Source: Taenia hydatigena (Eukaryota; Platyhelminthes; Cestoda; Cyclophyllidea; Taeniidae). Taken from it: a stretch of 64,000 nucleotides of DNA. The notes under the pieces were generated by a model. That model was not told the DNA's origin. It saw only the letters and a program-made list of their open reading frames with translations, and did no database searches. The first letter of the stretch is position 1, and each line of letters begins with the position of its first letter. Position numbers and translations under genes: made by a program. Below, piece by piece: positions 11,512 through 22,971 of the stretch. The stretch lies in contig JADWOT020000314.1 in NCBI GenBank assembly GCA_036345935.2, positions 59,375 through 123,374 of the forward strand, written 5' to 3'.

Positions 11512-13734
11512 TCAGTGAAGCCATTTCCGTGGCCCATCCATATCCCAATTTGGACTGTTGGTTGGATGGGTGTTTGGTTGATTGCCTCGTCAGGCTATCA
11601 ACATCAGCTTTTGAATCCGATTCAAATGACCGACTGGCTACCATATAGTTGGGAGCGTAACGTACCCATTGGTAACCAGGTGAAGCAGGTTGTTACCATT
11701 AAGTGAACCAATATGCTGAACAGCTTATCAATCTGGAGTCACATTCACTTTTGACTGTGAGGTCGTTACAGACAGCATCAGCCGATCGAGATGCTAGTCT
11801 ACGCACTTTTGAGAACGTAGGCAATGTGTCATAGCTGCTGGCAAGGAATAATCCCTATTCAAACTGTTGGTCACTTGGATTGTTTATTGGTCAAGTGGGT
11901 GGTTCGACTGTTAAGTTACTCAACAACTTGCACTGCAACGAAGAAGACGACTTGAACATCACGTGCGTGCATGGCAGCGAATGCTAAGCAAAAGGATAAC
12001 TCCAGTGATAGCTGTCCATGTCAATGAAAGCATTAGACTACCCGTTAATTGACTGTTTCATGTCAACTCAAGTGGTGTCATGGTGATTGCATGGCAATAA
12101 AATACTTCACGAGGTATGGACAGTTGCTCTAGGCTTTACGCACTTCGAAGCACCTACCTTTCCCTCCTTCACAGGGTTCTTATACCAATGCTTCCTACAC
12201 AACTCCAGTAAGCGAATTCCATGGACATGGCACGTAAATTGATTAGGCTCATTTGTCAAAACCTGTTTTTTTCATAGTGTGTTCAAGAGCCTCAGTTTTG
12301 CCTGAATCACCTACGTGTGGGTAGAACACTTATGGATTGTCTACAGGTGATCTCTCTTAAACTGTTGCTTGTTTGGATGGATAGAAAACCGAGTAGATCA
12401 TTTGGTCTGCCTTGGTTCTCTAGCAGCTTAGCATACCACATGGTGGCTTTTAGACTGCAGCAGAGGGCAATCTTGATTGTAGTAATATGGAAACGCTACC
12501 GAAGTAAACAAAAACCAAAAATCTCCTATCCGATCTACTGTGTATGACTACCTTCAAGGAAGCCCGCTTGCACCGACACCTTTTTCCAGTCAGTTGACAA
12601 CTTTGATGATAACTAATTAAGACCGAACCAATCCTCTTGCTTGAGCATTAACATGACTAGCTGGCTGGCTGACTAGTGGATTACTGAGAGCACTACAAAT
12701 AAATTGGACAGTCAGATTGGGTGGGTAAGGCGATATAAGTAGGTGAGATACAGCCTAGTGATCGTACTACTGATGTGCTATTCCATGAGAGAGTGGTAGC
12801 TGAATGCAAGCACATTTAAAGGTGTTTAGATAGCAAAAGTGGCGTCGTAGCGATAAATTTGACAACAGTTACTGCTTGAAGCTCATTTCTGGGCTTTTTT
12901 GGGGATGGATGTGGGATGACTACCTGACGTCCAAAGTATTTATGATCCCTTATGTGCAATTTTGGATGGCATAAGTGTTGAATCATGTTTGCGTTGACTA
13001 AGATGCAAGTCAGACATTGACTAGCCTGTCAATAGGTAGACCGCTAGGCTGACATCAAGGGCTAGAGTGTAACTGTCCATTGGTTAACAGGACTTGCCAG
13101 TGATCAAGCCATCGGGCAGTTTGTAGATCGGAGGAATTTACGTTGATTGAGGATAGCAGTGCTAGAGTTTCTGTTTGACAATACTCCTCTATTGGTTGCA
13201 TTTTGATTCAATGAATGCCCCGAATCCTAGAGGTAATCACATACGCCACTTGCCATTGCTTCTCTCACTCGGTGGATCGATGATTAACCAGACACCTAGT
13301 TTATGCTTTACTGCCGACGACGAGCGATGCCCGCTTGACATGCCTATTTGGTATGCCACAGTCACCCTTTGATGAGGCCAAAATGTGTTCTTCACTTTTA
13401 TCAACGTTGCCAATCTCGTTGTGAGGACATCAATGCAGCGATTTGTATGTGCAATTAGTTGGTACTGCAGCTCCCCCGTTGACTGGCAGAAAAGACTTCA
13501 CTGACTCTGGCTGCAGGTACTGCCAGTGTGCATCACTTCTAGCTGAAAATTTTACATAAGGAAAGTAACAGAGGCGGCTGTCGTGCCCCTCATGCCTACT
13601 CACATTATCTTCCACCTGACGCTACTCACATGTAGATGAAAAAAGGTACAATGTGATAAAATCTTTGCATGAATCATGCTATTACGCCATAGTGTAAAGG
13701 GATAGGGGATAAGGAGAACAAAGGAAAGGAAATA

Positions 13735-15350
13735 GCGGAAGGTTTGCCGGAGCCTTTAGTGTCTTTTTGATTCCGGGTCGGCATTTTGGAAAGAAGGGTC
13801 TAAATTCTTTAGTCTGACTAAAGTGTTCCATTGGGCGCACGAATGGTAGCAAACGATGGTAGCTGTCAGTGGACGTTTCCAATAGATTATGGAGCAATAA
13901 TGCATCGCATTCCCCTAATTGACAGCTTTTAGCAGCTGCAGGTGGTCAAGTAAATTGTAAGAAGCCTCTCATGGTAAAAAAGGGCCCATAAAGGTGGGCA
14001 GGTGTAAGCGCATTCCTTGAGGGTGTCCAGTGTTGCTGACCAAAAGCCAGTTCATGCCACCAATTGACAGATGGAAAAGTTTCTGGTCTTAAACATGGCT
14101 GTATGATGAGTACTTGCTGTCATATGAAGGGTTAATTGTATCAGCTTTCTTTCTATCTGTCAAGCAGCTGAGGTTCATTTAAGGATAGCTGAATCCAAAC
14201 CAGGTTAAGATACGAGCTAAGGATGAATCAAAGGTAGAAGTGCAGAGCAAGCGGGTGGTAGCTGCAGTTGCAGAATGCGCATTGGCATCTTGTGCTTGGT
14301 TTGATGACTAAAAACAGCCAATGAGAGTGACACGCTTCTTCTCTTTTTACCTTCTTCCTCTTCCCTCGCTACTTATTGTCCCGTTGAGAAAGGATGGTGA
14401 TTACTTCAGGGCTGAAAGGATGAAAGAAGGGATGAGAGGTGTGTTACAAAACTGCTCTTCAACGTGGACTATGCGTTCACTTAGGATGCGAGCAGGAATT
14501 GCGGCTTTGTGCTAGAAGGGCACACATGGAAGACTAGATGAGGTGTGTGGATACCACGCGAGAGCTACAGAGCAAAAGCTACCGCTTCCCGAAGCACGCG
14601 ACCATGTCACCGATCGCAGGCTCACATCCTACTCAACTCAAATGCTGCGTAATTTTTTCTTTAGCTACTACATCAGTATGTCAACTGCTTTACAGAGCAA
14701 TTCCTTCATAATGTGTGCGATGAAGGAGACACACAGTCGCAGCACAGCACTCTCGACAGAGGAGAGTTGAGATAAGAGACCATTCCATCTCCTTCCACCC
14801 CAAAATGTCCTCCAGACAACGGGGTGCCAGAGTGTCTGAGAAGGGAGCTGAATCCTCACTTCATCACGGTGAGGTGTGGTTACCAAGCCTCCTTCGCTCT
14901 TGCGTGCAAATTGATTGTACTTGCTTGGTCTTACAGATGATGACACTGCTCAATTATCACTGAGGCATGCATCTCGTAGTAGGCAAAGAGACAGAGTAGA
15001 TACTAAGCTTTGCAGTTCACTATGGAAAATATTGAACGTAGCATCCCATGGTGCAATGCTTGAGGTTGAAATAAGCAGATACTACCCCTCCGTAGGTTTC
15101 TCTGCAATGCGGTCATGTTGTCTTCGCGACGACAATTGATGACCCAGTCACATGGCACTTTTGACACTTCATTGACTTGATGATGATGTCGGACAGTAAG
15201 GTTCACTCAGCTTCTCAGACAAATATACTCATTTGAGCAGCTAGATTGTGGTCTTTCATTCAATTCATTCCTCTAGTCAATTCATTGCAAGGTGCAAATG
15301 ATGCCCCGCTAAAGTTCTCCTCCTTGTTTTTCATTTTCGTGCAGCAGTAG
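13735..15350 (-). repeat. Left arm, inner block 1 (includes P copy 3)
   Basis: Mirrors 34.56-36.23 kb. Both sides show related open frames in the mirrored sense: 14543-14770 plus against 35009-35551 minus share HARATEQKLP and SYSTQMLRNF, and 15003-15206 minus against 34785-35021 plus share MTALQRNL and QPQALHHG. The 180-codon frame at 35551-35009 is the longest; its left counterpart is broken by stops. No family is recognised, so these are probably chance-open repeat frames. Confidence 0.75.
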
Positions 15351-18300
15351 AGTAAGACCATGCAGGGATCACTCTTCTTTGCTTTTGTAACGAAGGAGTC
15401 AAAGTGATGACTATTATGCTGTTTTAGAAAATCCACTTCATCCTCGAAGGAGGATGACGACGGTTCTAAAGAAAGAAGAGTAATCGCTTAAACGTCTCCT
15501 GTCTGGCGTTGAGAACTGCTTAGGCAATATAGCAAGTAAGGAAGGGCAAAACAACTCTAAAATATGTCTGCAGTCAATTGGTATTTCACGTTGGATATTA
15601 CACTTCATGCTGACGACCACGATGCCTTTGATGAGCATCAGATTTGACCTGCAAACTAACCCTTACGATGTCAAAGAACAAATGGTGAGTTGTTTGGGCT
15701 CCATGTGATGACAAGCGTGGGTGACTGAAAGACGACTCTTCAACGACACCAATAGGAGAGGTGCGAAATCATTGAGCACCTCCATCGGCTGCACGTGAAC
15801 AAACGCTGCAACTGCTTCAGGTGTAATTAACTAGATTTTCCCACCTCACCAAAAGCAACACCATAATTGAAGGAGTTGTTGACCATTAGTAGATAGGCGA
15901 CGCTATGTCTGGCCTTCAAACGACACTGTTCAACACCATTGTGCTGGATTAATTACTTAAATCAAGGAACGTTCATTTTGATAGCTATCATTGGCAACGT
16001 AGTCACCCTAACTCGATTTGCGCCTTAAAGCGCTGCTACAAAATCATTATAGCCAATTCCCATTGTCAAGCTGAGGTCATCGCCGTCAAGATTGGTTCCA
16101 TTGCTCTCGGTTGATCTTGTCGATTTCCTATAACGCTCTCACTTTTCTATTTACAAGACATCAATAAATTGCAGAGTCATGAAACCACAAAATTTTTGAG
16201 CTATAATCGTCGGTAGCGTTGTCATTGTTTCATGATGATGACGTCCACTGAACAGCGTGATTTCCCATGGAAGCCTAGTCATTACTTCCACAATTCCATG
16301 CAACATCAAGATTCACACGTTTGATGAACCCACAGACTTCCAAATGCTATTCTCTCAATAATTTATAGAAAATCATGTGAAATAATGCGCACCATTTGTT
16401 TAAAGAGACGGAGCTCAAAATTATTGGTTTTACATGACCAGAAGATCATCATAATTTTATGTCTGCTTCCCATATTGTAACACGCAACTTTGCCTTTGTT
16501 ATTGAAGTTTCCTGCTCATCGTCTAAGTTCACATGCTCAAAGCTGAAGCCGATATATTACTAAAGCTATCACATGACCAGTGCCTGTTGTGCTAAACCCG
16601 TTCTGCATCACCGATCACCAGCAACTCTAATTCATACCACAAAGACACGATCTCATCTTGTAAATCAACTTCTCATTGTGGATCCCAAGAGCCCCAGAGT
16701 GGAAAGAGACAGCTGATCAGACAATGAAAAGTGCTTTGTGTACAGCATCAACACCCCGATGACGTTTCTACCTTTATATCCATTCCTGTCCTGGTCAGGA
16801 ATCATCAGATGTGTAACTGACTTCCAGCACATTCCAAGTTTGTGCTCATCTTCCGTTCTTCTTTTGTTTATGGAGATCCGCACTAACTGCAATTAAAAAG
16901 ATAGCAGCGCGATCATTGCAGCTATGATTGACCGATCCTTTCCACAGCCTAGATATGATGTTTGTTAGCGCCCAGCTTAGCTCTTACTCCAGCTTCGTAA
17001 TGAAGAGGGCCTTGCTGAAGTCATTGTCATCCGCACAACTTTCCTCCATTGCTCATAATCTGACCCTACATAACATCCACTTGCACAAATTTGGACCAAA
17101 TGTGAAATAGTTGGCATTGCGTCCTCTTTTGATATTTTAATTTGACAATTTGCATTCATTAATCAATTCCACTGAAATAACCACCCGTCATTCTCTCTTT
17201 TTGCGCAATTTTGATGTTTATGTTTCAAAAAGCGCTGTTAGGTCAGAGAAAGCCAAACCTATAATGGAGATTGTACTTCCCTTTCTTTACTTGTTTCTTA
17301 CATTTGGGTGTTATTTTATAACCCTACTTTAACTGCCTTTGCATCAGCGTTTTTGCCAACCACCGCAGGAAAGCAAACGTGTTGCCGATTCTTTTGAAGC
17401 AAATACATGGCGTTCTCACCAGCCTACAATCGATCATTTTCAAGGTAAGAATTGAGATTCTACACCACGTGCGTAGTAATAAAAGTAACATTGACATCGC
17501 CTGTCATTTCTAAATAATTACTGTGGTTACTATGCACAGAGGATCTATTTATTTCTCAATTTCGTCCACCATAACAGATAATTTTTGCGAAACGCAACCG
17601 GATTCCCTAACAGACTCTGCCGATGATCCCGAGATGAACGTAAGCGAAGTTGTCATTTATTCCATATGGAACTTAATCCATACCTCAGCGCGATTCGTGG
17701 TGTTTCTTAAGCGGTATCCAATCTACCCCATTTGGCAGCCTGGGATCAAAGGCAGAAGAGGACAACAATGCGGTATCTCTACTATGTTCAACAATTGATC
17801 ATTAGTCAATCAGAAGGGATTATGCACTGCCTAAGAGCCTCCTCGCAGTTCATTCGTGCACTTGAAATAATATCCACTCCTACTCGGCTTTGGCGCGTGC
17901 CTATCACTTCATTCCCATTAAGCATTGCAGCACTAGCCTCATCCAATTACAGGTGCACCTCGGCATGCCAACCATCTCAGGCTAGCGAATAAGAGCTAAA
18001 AGCCTAAGCCAGCCATTCCGCACACAAGCATTGGTAAAATGGATCGGCGTTTACCACTGACTCACGCGATCCCATTGTAAGGTCATGTCTTTGCATGACA
18101 AAGATATGAACATCAGAACGCATTTATTAGTAGTAAATCAGAGCCGTTCAGTATTAACAATTAAGTGTTTGTGAGCAACTGCAGGGCGTCCTCTATCTTT
18201 ACACCACTCAGTGTTGGCATATTTGAGGTGTAATTTAGAGACACTACTTGGTTAGTCCATTTTAGCTCTGACATTAATTTTTCCCTGATTTGGCGACCGA

Positions 18301-18933
18301 CACAAACTGCATTATCGCACCGACACCGCGCAATTTGGAGTTGAATAATTTCGCCGAGACATGCGAGTGATGTGCAGCCCTAATCACAATTATACATTTG
18401 TAGATACATTTGCTGGCTCCTCACTATTGCACAAATGTCGGTCTTAAGTCTACGCAAAAATCCCGTTTATTGCCAGTTGTGAAACACTTGCTTCATTCTC
18501 ACTTTAGCATGCTAATAAGTTTTGCAACTTTCGTGAATATATCTCTAAAAAGATATTAGTCCTTTACTGAGAATCCTTACAAAATTCAACAAAAAAGTCT
18601 TCTTATCCACAGTTACTTGTATCGAAAGCGTCTTTGAAAGTAGCCCTGTAAAGTGTCATTTGGAACAAAGTAAAAAGATTGTATGTTGATAACCGGTGAA
18701 GAAAGGCATCACAGCTCTAAGTCGTGTCTATCGCCGATTGGTATTTCGTGTAGGATGCTACGTTTCATGCCGAGTGCTTTGATGCCTTTGAAGAGTAATT
18801 GATTTGACCTGCAAACAAATGGTGCGTTGTACGCGCATCATGTGATGGTAAGCGTAGGTGACTGAGAGCGGACTCTTCGGTAATACGAAGAGGAGAGGTG
18901 CAAAATCCTTTGAGCATCCTAATCTCTTGTAGA
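15350..18933 (+). repeat. Left arm, inner block 2: complete R2 unit and flank
   Basis: Mirrors 30.99-34.56 kb. It contains an R2 unit (about 15.58-18.7 kb) whose start matches 18.73 kb and 27.64 kb directly: each has a variant of tttgacctgcaaac following a ttcatgc block. The part 17.15-18.7 kb recurs directly at 25.95-27.6 kb. Open frames are short and unrecognised. Confidence 0.75.
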
Positions 18934-20917
18934 TGAACAAACACTGCAACTGTTTCAAGTGTAATTAAATTCTTTTTCACTTTACCAGAAGCAGTGTCAA
19001 AACTGAAGGACTTGATCACTAGTAGATATACGACGCTCGACTTGGCTTTTAAACAATGCTGTTAAATACCATCGTGCTAAATTAACCATCCAAGTTTGAG
19101 AAAGTCCATTTCCGTAGCTATCGTTAACAGTTTACTCACTATGACTTGATGTGCACCTTAAGACGCCGTGTGAGACATGACTGCTGCTACAGATTCATGG
19201 CAGTAAAATTTCCTCGTCAAGCTCTGGTTATCACCGTAAAGCATTGGCTTCATTGCTCGCTGTTGGTCTCGTAAGTTCCCCATACTTCCCTCACTTTCCC
19301 ACCAACAAACATTAGTAAATTACAAAGTCCTAATTCCGCAAGATTTTTGAGCTTTAGCCGCTAATGGTATTAGCATTGATTCATGATGATGACGTCCACC
19401 GAACAACGTGATTTCCCATGGAAGCCTTGTCATTGCTTCCACACTTCTGTGCAACATAAACGTTCACACATTTGGAGAATTCACAAAATCATAACTGCAT
19501 TCCTCTACAAAAATAGTTTATTTGTGAGTCATTTAAAATTGTAAGTATCATTTGTTCGTAGACACGAAGCTTAAAATTAATGGTTTTACACGATCCACAT
19601 TTTATCAAAATTGCATATCTGCCTTTCACATTGTCTTGTGCAAATTCGCCTTGCTTATTGAAGTTTTCGGCTCAACCGCCCTTTCCATCCCCCATCGTCT
19701 GCGGTCATGGGCTCAAAGCTGAAGCCGACATTTCAGAAAAGCCAACATGTGACTTGCGATCGTTATGCTGAACCCGTTCTGCTTCACCAATCATTACCGA
19801 CTGCAGTTCTAACTACATGCCTGGCATTATATTCGTGAGTGTAGGTGCGACCTCTTCTTTTAACTCCATTTCTCGCTGTGGCACCCCAAGACCTATAATG
19901 TGGAAGGAGACGATTGAGTAGACAATAAAAATACCTTGTGTACAACATCTCTAAACCGATAACGTCTCAAATTCTATGTACCCTCATGTTCTCAGCACAA
20001 ATGATTCTCGCATCACAATGATACATTTGTGCTGGATTTTATTTTAGTAATTAAAAGCGCAAAGGCTTGCATTCTGCGGTCATCAATACTGGTTATCGTA
20101 TTGGGAGTTGAATCATTTTAGTGCGTTTCAGTTAACTTCTGCTAAAGTCGTAAAAATGAAGAAAAATGACTTGGTGGTTTCCTCGCTCGAAAGTTGACTG
20201 TTTAAAGAGATGAGTGAATCCAGTTTAGCAGTGGCATCGACCACGTCAGCGTAAATGATAGCGTTGGGTAGTCTATAATGGGCTTATTAAATAGGAAACT
20301 GAAAGACTAAAGGCAAAGGCCGTCAACAATTCATCTTGCGGGCCGATACCTGCATTGGCAGCACATTCAATGGTGTCACATGCTAATGGCACAGCAGAAA
20401 GAACTGACAGGGGTTGAGAATTCGTAAAGTAAATGAAGCATATGTTTATTGCAGGTACTATTAACTTCGGAGAAATGAAGGTGCTTTGAATCGGTTGAGA
20501 ATTATTATTCATGTGAATAGCTCTTCACTCATTTCAAAAATCGTGCTCACCTTCCGTTCTTTTTTCGTTTGTGGAGACCCACATTGACTAAAATAGGTAG
20601 ATAGCGAACCGACTATTACAGCTATGGTCGACTAATTTTGTCCACAGCCTAAGCATCAGGTGTGTGAGCACACACCCCTTAGGTCCCACTTTAACCTCGT
20701 GATAAATAGTGCCTCGCTAAAGTCATTGTCAGCCGCAAAACTTTCCTCACACAATCTAGGCCCACTTAAAATCAGTTTGCGTAAGCATCTTCTGAGAGAT
20801 GGTAATGTCTGGGGTGAAAGGGAAGAAGGAGATGTGTTTGCCTCAAGAATAGAAGCCCACGAGCTGTAGAGACAGTGTCGATGTTGAGAATTCGTCTCCA
20901 TAGTGCAACATGAACAA
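18934..20917 (+). repeat. 1.98-kb left-arm-only segment: second, partial R2 unit
   Basis: A second R2 unit in direct tandem with the first. Its edges coincide with two TGAACAA heptamers (18934-18940 and 20911-20917). The right arm has a single TGAACAA at the corresponding joint (30985-30991, reverse strand) and lacks everything between. It also matches 27.6-28.9 kb directly. Confidence 0.8.
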
Positions 20918-22418
20918 GAGCACATTGCAAATAGGCCCAGTGTTTAAAAACGTCCGCTGTGGAGAACAGGGACTTGCTCAACTGATGAGTCAGTGGAGAG
21001 CATTCAATGAAAGTTCTCTGCTTTTGCGCTCGTAGATGAATTAAATCCTATGCATTGTCGCGTTTGGGATGTTGACAGGGGGTAAAGCTAATCGTATTCG
21101 AAAAGACTTATGCAGTGGGCCATTGAAAATTGTGATTGAATCCAAGCAACTGTGTAAGTAAGAATGGTGCCAGTCAGTATTTGCCCTACCCCTTTGCACT
21201 GAATGGGATGTCAAGACTCGTATGAATACGTGTTGTCGAGGAAATAATAAGTGAAGCGATGTGGCATGTCTACGTGTCAGAATGACAATGGGCAATGTTT
21301 AGCAAGGTGGTCATTTTCGCAATGGTGAATTCTTAATTTTAATGAATTCTGCCTAATAAAAGTCGGCCACAAATGCATCATTTGCATCTATTCTGATGTG
21401 TAGATGATATGCAGGGTGAGCGAATGGATGGTTACATGGATGGCCAATTGCAATACGCATGCAGGGATACGAGAATGATTCAAACTTGCCTATCAAATAT
21501 TTTAGAACTCGTAAGATGCAGGCTATAAGATGGCAATTGTAATTATTAGACTTATTCAAGCATTAAGCCCGATTTGATCCTTTGCGTGTTTTAATTGACA
21601 CTTGTGAGCTTTTAGCAAACAACTACGTTCAAACTTTCTCCTTTTTACCCAGTTGAAGACTTTGTGTGAAAAGGCAGTTGACTCGAGTAAGAGATCTAAA
21701 ACAGACAAACTCGTATGATTTTTTCTTTTGAAATTTGCGTCGCCACGCCACATCAAAGATGCAATCCGTTAGTTAATTGGTGATTGCGATGCGTTGCAAA
21801 CCTGGTAGAGATTCAGTCTTTATCGCAGTAACTGCGTTCGCGTTGCCAAAGTGGCGTTTCAGTGTTACTGCCACTAATATGATTGATGTAGAAATTTTGT
21901 TTCTAAGCCATAAAAGAGCTAATCTGTTGTGGGTTAGTAACGATTAAACAGGGGTAAAATGACGAGTATTCATGGACAAATCACAAAGTGGGAACTCACA
22001 ATTTAACTTTTGGTGTTTTTTTAAAAAATATTGGACTACGTTGCTGCTCTATTTGCACACTCAGTGAAATTTACAAAGGATTGATAAAGCGGTATTCTTT
22101 GTATTTTTTCAAAAGTAAATGCAGTTGTTTCAAAACGCTGGAAATGGAAGTCGAGGCAACGTAATGCCATTTGTTTAATTGACCTAAAATAGTGAGGTGA
22201 GGATGTTCCATTGAATAGGATCACATAGGAAATACACTTCTTTAAGAACTTAATGGCCTCAAACTTACGGCATTAATGCCTATGGATCTGAGACAGTAGT
22301 TAGATACTTGTTATGAGGGCACTGCTTTTCATGAAAACAATGTCGAGGCAGGATTTAAATTTCAGTCACTCCAAACAGGATATCTGTATACCAAATGTCG
22401 CAAGCTTTGTAGTGTTGC
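20918..22418 (+). repeat. Left arm, inner block 3 (diverged portion)
   Basis: Mirrors 29.53-30.98 kb with frequent substitutions and small indels. Matching short frames (21353-21559 minus against the plus strand near 30.4-30.6 kb) have no recognised domain. Confidence 0.75.
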
Positions 22419-22971
22419 CACACAAGTCACTTTGCCCACCACGACTTAAACTCAAAAATGATCTAGTTAATGCGCACCGAAACAGACTAAATCTAGGTGA
22501 CTTTGACTTGGCCAAATCTTTCAGTTACCCACTTTCAACGTTAATCAACAAAGTAAGTTCTCCGTTCTTCAGAACTCATTGAAAATTCATTCGATTAATA
22601 ACTGTGTATCTTAGGTTGCTCTTATGACACTCTCCAAGGAAAGCTTGAAAAGATGTTACCATCTGATGCCATGAGTCAGTTCTGCGGTAAACAGCGCTTT
22701 GGTTTGTTGTGAGTGAGGTAATCAGGCGCCGCTCCTAGAACATCCCACATTGTGATTGCCAGCATGTATTTCCTCCTCATTCAAATATGGTGAAGCGCCA
22801 AAGCATCGCACATATCTTCTCTCTCTCTATCACTGATAAATCATTGTTTGCTTTGCTGCCAATAGACATTCAACGAGATGGCACCAGAGATTGCCTTCCG
22901 CTTGCATCAGTGAATGTAATGAATTCAAATGAAAGGCCAAGAACACAAATGTTCAAGAATAGTAGATTGTA
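22419..22971 (+). repeat. Innermost inverted repeat, left copy (553 bp, identical to the right copy)
   Basis: Read base by base against the reverse complement of 28975-29527 with no difference found. The first mismatch outward is C/T at 22418. The same 61-codon frame (22787-22972) therefore appears in both copies; it has no recognised domain. Sequence outward from 22418 shows several differences per 100 bp. Confidence 0.85.

Larger units (their letters stand above)
8350..13735. repeat. 5.4-kb segment present only in the left arm
   Basis: At about 36235 the mirrored arm passes directly from sequence matching 8345 to sequence matching 13735, so this whole segment is absent there. It opens with a copy of the 20.82-20.98 kb block and contains an oppositely oriented P-repeat copy (9.55-10.79 kb). 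The rest, 8.6-9.5 and 10.8-13.7 kb, shows no recognised gene apart from one uncertain minus-strand frame at 11 kb. It is either an insertion in the left arm or a deletion from the right. Confidence 0.75.
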
